Assembly (NCBI GenBank): GCA_028280915.1
Contig: JANQKX010000650.1
Span: 1 to 13,291 of the forward strand
Source of the DNA: Kiloniellaceae bacterium
GTDB lineage: Bacteria > Pseudomonadota > Alphaproteobacteria > Kiloniellales > Kiloniellaceae
Length of the DNA stretch: 13,291 bases
Direction: 5' to 3'
This document shows positions 1 to 7,066 of this stretch, piece by piece. The notes under the pieces were generated by a model, which was not told the origin of the DNA, ran no database searches, and saw nothing but the letters and a program-made list of their open reading frames with translations. The translations under genes were made by a program, and so were the position numbers. How positions within the stretch are numbered: the first letter of the stretch is position 1; every line of letters begins with the position of its first letter.

Positions 1-42
1 AAACATCTACACAGAGATGAACAACATCCGACAGGAGATTCG

Positions 43-936
43 TCAAGGTAACGCTTCTTTCAGGTTTGCACCGGTTAGGAATGTCCCGCTAAGGTTTGCC
101 TTAGTGAGATAAGCTCTGTAGAGATTCGCAATAGTGAGTAACGCTCCGCTGAGGTTTGTCCTGCTGAGTATTGCGTCGCTGAGGTTCGCTCGAAAAAGTT
201 TCGCCTTGCCTAGATTGGCCTCCAACAGATTTAATCGGAATTTTGCATCCTCAATTTCAATGCCAGTTTTGGACCGAGTTCGTATTCTCTCAACAATTTC
301 TTGAATATCCTGGCGCAGCGGTATGGGCTCCTCCTGCGCCTTCTTGCCGGGCTTATCCGTCCCCTCGGGGGTGGACTCCATTGCCTCCGCTGCCGTATCT
401 GCCTCCTCATGGGGTGGGTTGCGGACGAAGGCGCAGAAGAGTTCCATCGCGGTGATGTGATACTCTTTTGGGCTTTCCCGGGCCAGGCGGTCCAGGGCGT
501 AGATGCCGCCCAATCGTACCGCGAGGATGGAGTCGCCCAGCATCTTGGCGGCGGTTTGATAGCGTTCGTTTTGGTGGCTCCGCTCGGCCACCCGAGCATT
601 GCGCTCTGCCACCAAGGAGCGCCAGATGGCGAGCGGCAGACCGATCACCCCCAAGGCCGTGAGGCCCAGATTGCGCAACACCTCGCTAGGCGTGACCGTA
701 ATGTCCTCGCCGGGGCCGGACCAAAACCTCAAGCCCTCTGGGGAGATTGACCACGTCGCCAGCCAGACCACAATCAGGCAAAGTAATGCGCAGCTAAGCC
801 AACAAAGAATCAGCCAAAGGAATCGTTTTACCGGCTGAGCCCACTCTTGTCGGTGTGCCCAGGCCCTAGCTACCTTGGGAATGGCAACGCGCTTCCCCCA
901 TTCAACCAGCTTCTTGAGTCGCGCTTTCACCTTCAC
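43..936 (-). CDS. Membrane-anchored pentapeptide-repeat protein
   Basis: The 297-residue product has a basic N-terminus, a strong transmembrane segment at about residues 38-62 and a second hydrophobic segment at about 90-108. A block at about 125-172 (RYQTAAKMLGD, LAVRLGGIYALDRLA, ELFCAFVR) recurs in membrane-bound pentapeptide-repeat proteins. A charged linker (175-210) and about a dozen A(N)LXX-type pentapeptides (about 238-297: EANLG, RANLS, RTNLS, KANLS, GANLK) follow. Pentapeptides form a right-handed quadrilateral beta-helix. The role of this family is unknown. The first possible start is a GTG whose GGAG lies only 2 bases upstream; the GTG two codons later (position 930) has that GGAG at 8 bases and is the better start. 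The gene is more AT-rich than its neighbours, and the C-terminus ends abruptly within the repeats, so a frameshift or truncation is possible. The family call is firm; the function is not known. Confidence 0.85.
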   Translation of the reverse strand: MKVKARLKKLVEWGKRVAIPKVARAWAHRQEWAQPVKRFLWLILCWLSCALLCLIVVWLATWSISPEGLRFWSGPGEDITVTPSEVLRNLGLTALGVIGLPLAIWRSLVAERNARVAERSHQNERYQTAAKMLGDSILAVRLGGIYALDRLARESPKEYHITAMELFCAFVRNPPHEEADTAAEAMESTPEGTDKPGKKAQEEPIPLRQDIQEIVERIRTRSKTGIEIEDAKFRLNLLEANLGKAKLFRANLSDAILSRTNLSGALLTIANLYRAYLTKANLSGTFLTGANLKEALP

Positions 937-1040
937 CGCTCCGACGTGCCCAAGTTTCCGCAGGGGTGGCCGGACTATTTATCAACGCCGGCAACGCCCC
1001 TTTGCGCGAACTTAGGAAACTCAGCCGGAACGTTAACACG

Positions 1041-1073
1041 AAAAAATTTAATCTTGCGCGAGAAATTACTCGC
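1041..1073 (-). terminator. Possible weak terminator downstream of the MFS gene
   Basis: Read on the minus strand, a 5-bp stem (GCGAG, 6-base loop, CTCGC, positions 1073-1058) is followed after 7 bases by an AT-rich run ending in TTTTTT (1050-1041). The stem is short and the T-run is displaced, so this is only a candidate. The rest of the 937-1108 gap, which also contains the leader of the pentapeptide gene, shows nothing convincing. Confidence 0.25.
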
Positions 1074-1108
1074 ATGCTGGAGAGTTTCGAACTGATGATC
1101 GAGGCGGT

Positions 1109-2365
1109 TTACGATTTGTCGGGGCGGGCGAGGAGTTTGCGCAGAGTGGGGGTGCCCCAGGTCAGGAGCATGAAGAGCAGGCCGAGCGCCGCCGATGCGG
1201 TGGCGATGTAAAAGGGCGAGCGGATATCCAGGCTCATGAGGCCGCCGCCGGCCAGGGAGGTGATGCCGCCTGCCAGGCAGAAGGTGGCCGTGGTGACCCC
1301 CATGACCCAGCCCTGGTCCGCTTCGCTGACGCTGCCGGAAAAGATGCCCAGCACCGTCGGATAGGCCACGCCGAAGAGGAAGTAGAAAAAGAACACCGGG
1401 ATAAAGGTCAAGAAGGCTACGGGGATCAGGGCAAAGGCCAGCGCGCAGACCACCATGGTGATCAGGCTGATTCCCATGATCCGGCGCTTGTCCAGGCGTT
1501 TCTGGACGGGCTTGACCAGGAAGGTGCTGCTGGTCGCCAGGGCCACGCCGATCACCAGCATGGCCACGCTGCCGCCGATCACCCCATAGCCGAAGGCGCT
1601 GGTGAGATAGTTGTCGATGAAGATGTAAAAGGTCACGTTGGCGATCATGAAAAAGGCGTAAACCGGCATGATGCGCAGGACCGTGGGGTGCTCGGTCACC
1701 CGCCACAGGCTGTCGGTGATGTCCCGGGGCCGGAACACGAAGGGCGTGCGTTCGGTGCGGATATCGCGGAAAAAGACGATCACCATGATGGTGGTGATCA
1801 GCACCATGACAAAGGAGGCATAAAACGGCAGCTTCAGGCTCGCTAGGCCGCCCAGCAGTTCCGGGTCGGACAGCATGCCGCCGATGATCGGGCCGCCCAC
1901 CAGGCCCGCGCTGATGCCGGTGACGATGTAGCCCATGTTCTGGTCCCGGTCGGCCTCGTCGGTACTGCCATCGATCATGGCCGCCTGGGCGATGGGCTGG
2001 TTGCCGGCGGTAAAGCCGGTGATCGCCCGACCTAGGATCAGCAGCCACAGGCTATTCACATAAAGGGCGAAGATGGTAATGGCATAGCCCGCCAGCGCTC
2101 CGCCCAGGCAGATCAGAAGGGCGTTCTTGCGGCCGATGGAATCGGATACTTTGGAGACGTAGACCACGCCCAGGAACCAGGACAGGAAGAAGATCCCGAT
2201 CACCAACCCGTAGTCGAAGTGGCGGGTGTTCATGCCGACGCTTTTGGGCAAGAAGGCTACGTCGGGGTCCATGATCAAGGTATTGATGATGGGAAACACC
2301 AGGCCTTGGCCGATCAAATCCACGAAGACGACGCACAGCAGCGTGATCTTGGCCATCTTGGTCAT
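1109..2365 (-). CDS. MFS transporter, DHA1/TetA-like
   Basis: The 418-residue, 12-helix-type membrane protein belongs to the major facilitator superfamily. Helix 1 carries the TetA-like pattern DLIGQGLVFP (16-25). The loop after helix 2 carries a motif A variant, SKVSDSIGRK (71-80), where the usual leading Gly and Leu are not obvious. GRAITGFTAGNQP (112-124) matches motif B, and GISAGLVGGPIIGG (150-163) matches the antiporter motif C. The start is well supported: GGGGAGG ends 7 bases before the ATG. The gene lies 146 bases downstream of the DmdA-like gene on the same strand and may belong to its operon, though that gap could hold its own promoter. It contains two short inverted repeats, at 2380-2396 and 2412-2428. 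Motif C is typical of drug/H+ antiporters, so export of a metabolite or toxic intermediate is as plausible as substrate uptake. The substrate cannot be read from sequence. Confidence 0.9.
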   Translation of the reverse strand: MTKMAKITLLCVVFVDLIGQGLVFPIINTLIMDPDVAFLPKSVGMNTRHFDYGLVIGIFFLSWFLGVVYVSKVSDSIGRKNALLICLGGALAGYAITIFALYVNSLWLLILGRAITGFTAGNQPIAQAAMIDGSTDEADRDQNMGYIVTGISAGLVGGPIIGGMLSDPELLGGLASLKLPFYASFVMVLITTIMVIVFFRDIRTERTPFVFRPRDITDSLWRVTEHPTVLRIMPVYAFFMIANVTFYIFIDNYLTSAFGYGVIGGSVAMLVIGVALATSSTFLVKPVQKRLDKRRIMGISLITMVVCALAFALIPVAFLTFIPVFFFYFLFGVAYPTVLGIFSGSVSEADQGWVMGVTTATFCLAGGITSLAGGGLMSLDIRSPFYIATASAALGLLFMLLTWGTPTLRKLLARPDKS

Positions 2366-2511
2366 CGCGTCGCCTCCCCAACCGCTTTGCCCGGTTCACT
2401 AGTAACCCCTTGAGCCATTTGACGGCTCGTTCCCAGACTAAGCGACGGCTGGCGTCGGACCAAGCCGATTTCTCGTTCTGTCCCCTAAAGGTCCATCTTT
2501 CGGCTAAGGTG

Positions 2512-3621
2512 CTAAAGAGGGAGGTCTGTGATCTCGCCCGGGCGGCTTTCACCGTCCTGGCTCGCGACGGTGACCGCTTGCCCGGCTTGCCAAAAGGCCC
2601 GGTCGATCAGGGAGAGGCCCACGTTGCGTTCCAGGCGGGGCGACCAGGCGGCCGAGGTGATCTGGCCCACCGGCTGGTCCCCGGCCAAGACCGGCCAGGG
2701 CTGGGAACAGGTGGGGCAGGGGCCGCCGTCGAAGAGCACGCCCCGCATTTGCCGAGCGAGTCCGGCTTGGGCGATGCGCCGCAGGGCCGCCTTGCCGATG
2801 AAATCGGCCGGGCTGTTCAGGGAGCAGAACTTGCCCAGTCCCAGCTCCAGGGGGTTGGTGGCCCGCGACATCTCGTAGCCGTAGGACAGCAGGCCCCCTT
2901 CGATCCGCTCGATCAAGTTCGGGCAGCCGGGCCGGATGTCGTGGGGTCGCCCGGCCTCGAAAATGGTCTCCCAAAGGGCGCCGCCCAGATGGCCGCCCTC
3001 GAGATAGATTTCAAAGCCGCCCTGGCGGGAATAGCCGGAGCGGGCGATGAGCTGACGGGTGCCCAAAAAGTCGATCCAGCCGAACTTAAAAAACCGTATG
3101 CGGTGCAGATGCTCGCCGAAAAGCGCCGCCAGCAGGTCTTCGGCCTTGGGGCCCTGCACCGCCAGGGGCGCCACGTCCGGCTCGTCGACGGTCACCGTCA
3201 GGCCGCCGCCGATGGCGAGTCCCTTGGCGTAAAGCAGAAGGTCGCTGTCGGAAATGGAGAGCCAAAAGCGGTCGTCGGCGAGCTTCAGGAGCACGGGATC
3301 GTTGATCATGCCCCCGGCATCGTTGATTATGGGGACATATAAACAATCCCCGACAGCGGCGCGGGAAATGTCCCGGGGGGTCATCCACTGCACCAAACGG
3401 GCCGCGTCGGGGCCTTGGATCTGCACCTGGCGCTGGCAAGAAACGTCCCACAGCTGCACGTGTTCGCGCAGATGCCAATAATCCTCCTGGATCGTGGCTT
3501 GGAAGGCCTTGGGCAAGAGCATGTGGTTGACCACCGAAAACCCCCGGACGCCGGCGGCGATCACCTGCTCGGTATAGGGTGTGCGGCGGATCCGGTTCGA
3601 CATGTTCAGGCCGTCGGCCAT
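2512..3621 (-). CDS. dmdA: DmdA-type THF-dependent demethylase (GcvT family)
   Basis: The 369-residue cytoplasmic protein belongs to the GcvT/aminomethyltransferase fold and is much closer to dimethylsulfoniopropionate (DMSP) demethylase DmdA than to glycine-cleavage T protein. It shows the DmdA-like N-terminus (IRRTPYT, then VNHMLLP at 31-37), LWDVSCQRQVQI (57-68), TPRDISR (81-87), GGMINDP (103-109), VAPLAVQGP (150-158), ARSGYSRQGGFEIY (193-206) and CPNLIERIEGGLLSYG (233-248). Its length equals that of characterised DmdA. Such enzymes move a methyl group to tetrahydrofolate, giving methyl-THF. The start is supported by GGAG 8 bases upstream. The gene lies 30 bases after the transthyretin-like gene, within the same operon. 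As I recall, SAR11 DmdA has Trp where this protein has Tyr in SGYSRQGG, so a different methylated substrate is possible. The gene symbol describes the family, not proven DMSP activity. Confidence 0.8.
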   Translation of the reverse strand: MADGLNMSNRIRRTPYTEQVIAAGVRGFSVVNHMLLPKAFQATIQEDYWHLREHVQLWDVSCQRQVQIQGPDAARLVQWMTPRDISRAAVGDCLYVPIINDAGGMINDPVLLKLADDRFWLSISDSDLLLYAKGLAIGGGLTVTVDEPDVAPLAVQGPKAEDLLAALFGEHLHRIRFFKFGWIDFLGTRQLIARSGYSRQGGFEIYLEGGHLGGALWETIFEAGRPHDIRPGCPNLIERIEGGLLSYGYEMSRATNPLELGLGKFCSLNSPADFIGKAALRRIAQAGLARQMRGVLFDGGPCPTCSQPWPVLAGDQPVGQITSAAWSPRLERNVGLSLIDRAFWQAGQAVTVASQDGESRPGEITDLPL

Positions 3622-3625
3622 TAAA

Positions 3626-3655
3626 AGGTCTCCGTCATGTGGAGGTCTCCGTCAT
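3626..3655 (-). repeat. 13-bp direct repeat duplicating the ribosome site before dmdA
   Basis: AGGTCTCCGTCAT occurs at 3626-3638 and again at 3643-3655, a 17-base period. Read on the minus strand, each copy is ATGACGGAGACCT and carries a GGAG. The downstream copy provides the ribosome site for the DmdA-like gene (8 bases before its ATG). The upstream copy contains the TGA stop of the transthyretin-like gene. The repeat probably arose by a short tandem duplication and may strengthen ribosome re-loading between the two genes. Confidence 0.7.
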
Positions 3656-4005
3656 TCGGGGGCGGACCACCAAGTGGTGTAGCTGTTGGGCGACAAGACC
3701 ACGGGCATATGATAGCGCGCGTCCGGGTCGGGCATGGTAAAGCGCAGCACTACTTCCGTCATGATCTGAATCATGATGTCCCCGCAACCCTGTTGTTGCC
3801 AGTAAGGACTGGTGGTGAGGGTGAGCTCAAAACGGTCATCGGGCGCGCAGTTCGACAGATCCACTTCTTGGCTGAGGCGGCCGCCCGGGTCTGTTTGGGT
3901 GGCAAACATCTCCCGTCCCGTGGTCAAGTGCACCAGCCGTACGGGGATACCGCCGGCATGACTGCCGTCCACGGCGTTGAGCACATGGGTGGTGATGGTG
4001 GCCAT
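3652..4005 (-). CDS. Transthyretin/5-hydroxyisourate hydrolase-like protein lacking YRGS
   Basis: The 117-residue protein spans the whole transthyretin-like (HIUase) family domain. It keeps the N-terminal THVLN (His7), the Arg of the GGR motif (Arg43), EVVLRFTMPDP (84-94) and YHMPVVLSP (98-106, His99). True HIU hydrolases open the ring of 5-hydroxyisourate in urate breakdown and end in Tyr-Arg-Gly-Ser, which is needed for catalysis. Here the aligned positions 112-115 read Trp-Trp-Ser-Ala, followed by Pro-Glu. The substrate is therefore probably not 5-hydroxyisourate, or the activity is altered. No other urate-pathway gene (uricase, OHCU decarboxylase, allantoinase) is nearby. The ATG shares one base with the stop of the upstream ThDP gene (TAATG), so translation is coupled. 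The fold is confident; the automatic label 'hydroxyisourate hydrolase' is doubtful. Confidence 0.85.
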   Translation of the reverse strand: MATITTHVLNAVDGSHAGGIPVRLVHLTTGREMFATQTDPGGRLSQEVDLSNCAPDDRFELTLTTSPYWQQQGCGDIMIQIMTEVVLRFTMPDPDARYHMPVVLSPNSYTTWWSAPE

Positions 4006-5747
4006 TATTCGATCGATGCCTTGTCCCGTTTGTCCGAGGTGGCCGCCACGATGGGGCTGATCACCCCCCGGCATTTCACGTTCACGCAGGCGGTCTTGCC
4101 GCTGGCCATGGCCCGGCGCAGGGCCGGCGCTAGCTCCGCGCGCCGTTCCACCAGCTCGCCGTGGCCGCCCAGGCCTTCGAACATGCTGTGGAAGGGAATG
4201 TCGCGGAAGTCGGTGGCGAAATGCTGGCCGCTTTCGAAGAGGCGCTCCTGCTGCTGGCTGATGCAATCCAGGCCGCCGTTGTTGTCGATGACCACCACGA
4301 TGGGCAGGCCTTCCTGGAAAGCGGCCTCGATGGAGAGCCCGCCCGACAAAAAGGCGCCGTCGCCGCTGATCACCACCACGTTCTTGTCCGGATGGATGGC
4401 CTTGGCGGAGATGCCGAAGGAAACGCCCACGCCCAAGAGGCTGTAGTTGCCCGGGTGCATGATGCCGCCCAGCTTCTTGCCCTGCCAGCCGGTCAGGTTC
4501 ACGGCGATCTCGGACCAGAAATGGGTATTGCCCCCGTCGAAGATCAGCCAGTCCTCGTCGCCCATTTCCGCTTGCACGTCCAGGGAAAGCTGGAGGGGGT
4601 GCATCTTGCGGCCGGCCGCTTCATCGGCCTCGGTTTCCGCGGCGATATGGGCCAGCCAGGACTCGACCCATTCTTGGCGGCGCTGCCGCTGCAGCTCGAA
4701 CCAACCTTGCCAGCGCGGCGCCATATCCATCAAGCTGGTCAGGAAGGCGCCCGGGTCGGACAGCAGGAGGTGGTCGGCGGCCCGGTTGTATTCCAGCTCT
4801 TCGTGGCTGCCGTTGATGCAGACAAGCTTGGTGTCTGCCGGAAAAAAAGGCGGGTTGCCGAAGTTCATCTGATTGTCCAGGCGCCCGCCGATCATGAGCA
4901 CCACATCGGCTTCGTGAATGGCCTGTTTGGCGGGGTGATACTGATGAAAATCCGCCAGGCCCATGTAGGCCGCGCAGTCCTCGCCCAGAAGTTTTTGGTG
5001 ATAGGGCACGTTGAAAATGGGCAGGCGCAACTTGGTGCCCACCGCCTCCAGAACTTTTTCCGCGCCCGACCACCAAACGCCGTGTCCCCCGATGATGACC
5101 GGGCGTTGGGCGCTTTCCAGCAGGCGCCGGATCTCCGCCAGGGCGCTGGGGTCGGGCCAGGCCCGGGGCAGGGGCTTGGGGCCGCGGGAAAAGGGCCGCT
5201 CCCGACGCCCGGCGTCTTCGGGAAAGGAGGAAAACATCACATCCACCGGCAGGCTGAGATGGACCGGGCCCGGATAGCCCGTCGTCGCCGCGGTCCAGGC
5301 CCGGTCCACGAATTCCCCGATGCGCTCGCCGTCGGTGATCTGCGCGGAATATTTCACCAGGGGCGCGGCGATGGCCACGTCGTCGATCTCCTTAAAGCCC
5401 CCGGCGCCCTGACGCTTCAGCGTGGATGAGCCGGTGACGAAAATCACCGGCGCCCGTTCCCCTTGTGCCTCCAGCATGGCCGGCACCGCGTTGGCGAAGC
5501 CCTCCGGCCCCACCAGGCAGACCGCTGGCTTGCGGGTAATGCGGGTGTGGCCGTCGGCCAGGTGCCCGGCCACCTGTTCGTGGGGCGCGTTGATCACCGG
5601 CATTTGGCACTCCATGAAGCCTTCCAGCGCCGGGTTGCAAAAACCGCCGGACAGGGTGAAGACGTGGTCCACGCCCTTTTCCTTCAAGGCCCGGGCCAGC
5701 AGAGCACCACCGCGCACTTTTTGTGTTTCAGACTGTGTTTCAGGCAT
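4005..5747 (-). CDS. Thiamine-diphosphate-dependent enzyme, acetolactate-synthase-like
   Basis: The 580-residue protein has the three-domain layout of the acetolactate synthase/benzoylformate decarboxylase family. The N-terminal pyrimidine-binding domain (about 10-175) carries the activating glutamate in PHEQVAGHLADG (Glu57). A central domain spans about 195-340. The C-terminal diphosphate-binding domain carries the metal/ThDP motif GDGAF at 462-466 ending in NN at 489-490. Such enzymes decarboxylate 2-oxo acids or perform carboligation in the cytoplasm. The sequence does not look like IlvB, sulfoacetaldehyde acetyltransferase or oxalyl-CoA decarboxylase, and it keeps the glutamate that glyoxylate carboligase lacks, so the substrate is unknown. 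It is the first gene of the operon; its TAA overlaps the next ATG by one base. The upstream GGAG is 12 bases from the ATG, a poor spacing, so the exact start is less certain. A short DNA repeat encodes ETQSETQ near the N-terminus. Confidence 0.85.
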   Translation of the reverse strand: MPETQSETQKVRGGALLARALKEKGVDHVFTLSGGFCNPALEGFMECQMPVINAPHEQVAGHLADGHTRITRKPAVCLVGPEGFANAVPAMLEAQGERAPVIFVTGSSTLKRQGAGGFKEIDDVAIAAPLVKYSAQITDGERIGEFVDRAWTAATTGYPGPVHLSLPVDVMFSSFPEDAGRRERPFSRGPKPLPRAWPDPSALAEIRRLLESAQRPVIIGGHGVWWSGAEKVLEAVGTKLRLPIFNVPYHQKLLGEDCAAYMGLADFHQYHPAKQAIHEADVVLMIGGRLDNQMNFGNPPFFPADTKLVCINGSHEELEYNRAADHLLLSDPGAFLTSLMDMAPRWQGWFELQRQRRQEWVESWLAHIAAETEADEAAGRKMHPLQLSLDVQAEMGDEDWLIFDGGNTHFWSEIAVNLTGWQGKKLGGIMHPGNYSLLGVGVSFGISAKAIHPDKNVVVISGDGAFLSGGLSIEAAFQEGLPIVVVIDNNGGLDCISQQQERLFESGQHFATDFRDIPFHSMFEGLGGHGELVERRAELAPALRRAMASGKTACVNVKCRGVISPIVAATSDKRDKASIE

Positions 5748-5828
5748 GATTGAGCCGCGCTCCGTCAGATTTTCCCGCTGCCCAAACTTCGAGCTGCCGG
5801 CATCGAACTACTGGACATCACCGAGGCC

Positions 5829-5858
5829 ACGATAGACCCGGACAGTTCCATTCGGCAA
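5829..5858 (-). promoter_or_regulatory. Candidate promoter for the ThDP-enzyme operon
   Basis: In the 236-base gap between the LysR gene and the ThDP gene, the minus strand reads TTGCCG (5858-5853), an 18-base spacer, then TATCGT (5834-5829). Each box matches 4 of 6 bases of the housekeeping consensus. The fit is modest and the spacer slightly long, so this is a weak candidate. No coding sequence or convincing terminator is visible in the rest of the gap. Confidence 0.25.
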
Positions 5859-5983
5859 ATTCAAAAGACTTGGGGGCGGATCCGTTTTTTCTATGTGCCG
5901 GCCACCGGGGATGAGAGAGTTGTATGTGTGTTTTTCCAGTTCATTTGGGCCAGAAGGGCTCCCGAACCCGCCCGCCCGGGTGG

Positions 5984-6907
5984 CTATGGTCCAACGGCCC
6001 CTTGAGCAAGTAAAACGCGCTGGGCAAGTTGGTCCACGATTACATCGGCGCATTCGATGGCCTGGCGGGTCAACTTTTCCCGCCCCTGGTGAATGACCGC
6101 GATGTGGTAGTTGAGGCGCTGCTTGATGGGGCGGAAAGCCACACCACCCATTCTCACGGCCTGCTCGGCGGAAAAGGGGTCGACGATGGCGAAAACACCG
6201 ATTTCCCGGACCAGCGAGGTGGCCAAGGGCATGTTGGCGGCGGATAGCCTGGATTTTGCCCGCAGGCGGCTGGACAAATCTTCTGCCATGCCCATCATTT
6301 CGTCAGGAAAGGACCCGCCGAAGGTGACGAAGGTCTCTTGTTCAGCCAGATCCTCCAGATCGACGGGACCCGGCCCGCCGATCAAGGGATGCTCCTCGGG
6401 CATGAGGCAGACATAAGGGGCCGAGGTCTGGTACAGCACCTCCACCCCCTCGTAGGGTGGCTGGCGGCCGACGATCCCCATGTCGAACTGCCCCATTTGC
6501 ACGGCGTCCAGGATCGGCGGCGTGTTTCGGGTGTGGATCATGAAACGAATGTCGCCGTGGCGCCGGTACATGGCGGCAATGGCCTGGGGCAGTTCGATGG
6601 AGGCGACGGATTGAATGACGCCGATGGTGATGACCCCGCCGGTCGAGGCCCGAATGGTGTCGGCCAGGTCCCTTAGACGATCGATCCCCACGAACATGCC
6701 TTCCACCGCTTGGTAGAAGGTCTTGGCTTCCACGGTCGCGGTCAGCCCCCGGCCGGTGCGCAAGAACAATGGAAAGCCGACGGAGCGCTCCAGATCCGCG
6801 ATCAAACGGCTGACGCTGGGCTGGGAGATGTGCAGCAACTCCGAGGCCGTGGTGATCGACCCGCTGCGCATGGTGGCGCGGAAGGCTTCCAGCTGTCGTT
6901 GATTCAT
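5984..6907 (-). CDS. LysR-family transcriptional regulator
   Basis: The 307-residue protein has the standard LysR layout: a winged helix-turn-helix at about 4-61 (MNQRQLEAF, ITTASELLHISQPSVSRLI, FPLFLRTGRG) and a two-lobed effector-binding domain at about 88-295 (GVITIGVIQSVASIELPQ, DMGIVG). These regulators bind a small effector, often a pathway substrate or intermediate, and activate neighbouring genes. I chose the ATG at 6907 over the in-frame ATG at 6931: the protein then begins as most family members do, an AGGG lies 8 bases upstream, and the candidate promoter -10 box covers 6931. The gene is upstream of, and co-oriented with, the ThDP-enzyme operon and divergent from the OsmC-like gene, so it is the obvious regulator of one or both sets. 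The effector is unknown. Confidence 0.93.
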   Translation of the reverse strand: MNQRQLEAFRATMRSGSITTASELLHISQPSVSRLIADLERSVGFPLFLRTGRGLTATVEAKTFYQAVEGMFVGIDRLRDLADTIRASTGGVITIGVIQSVASIELPQAIAAMYRRHGDIRFMIHTRNTPPILDAVQMGQFDMGIVGRQPPYEGVEVLYQTSAPYVCLMPEEHPLIGGPGPVDLEDLAEQETFVTFGGSFPDEMMGMAEDLSSRLRAKSRLSAANMPLATSLVREIGVFAIVDPFSAEQAVRMGGVAFRPIKQRLNYHIAVIHQGREKLTRQAIECADVIVDQLAQRVLLAQGAVGP

Positions 6908-6926
6908 CGGGATCACCCTGCCGCAC

Positions 6927-6956
6927 TTCATATCCGGATTCCAAGAGAAATATCAA
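6927..6956 (-). promoter_or_regulatory. Candidate promoter of the LysR gene
   Basis: On the minus strand TTGATA (6956-6951, 5 of 6 matches to the -35 consensus) is followed by 18 bases and TATGAA (6932-6927, 4 of 6 matches). Transcription would begin near 6920, leaving a short leader with AGGG before the ATG at 6907. A perfect 8-bp palindrome ATCCGGAT (6932-6939) lies in the spacer and touches the -10 box. Confidence 0.45.
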
Positions 6957-6963
6957 GTGATAT
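6950..6963. promoter_or_regulatory. Candidate LysR operator: perfect inverted repeat
   Basis: ATATCA-AG-TGATAT forms two perfect 6-bp arms around a 2-base spacer. It overlaps the -35 box of the candidate LysR promoter and lies about 100 bases upstream of the divergent OsmC-like gene. That is where a LysR protein would both repress its own gene and control a divergent one. The dyad is AT-rich and interrupted, as LysR sites often are, but binding is inferred. Confidence 0.4.
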
Positions 6964-7066
6964 GCAAAAATACTATGTGTTTCTGAGCAAATTCGATTGG
7001 TTGCTGAATTGGCCGCCCGTTAGGTTCCAAACGTTCTTTCGAGCCGAGTAGGGAAAGGAACAGCCA

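Noticed and set aside
4005..5747. ThDP enzyme as glyoxylate carboligase, making the operon a urate/allantoin pathway with the HIUase-like gene
   Set aside because: The protein keeps the ThDP-activating glutamate (Glu57) that glyoxylate carboligase lacks, its wording does not match that family, and no other urate or allantoin gene is present.
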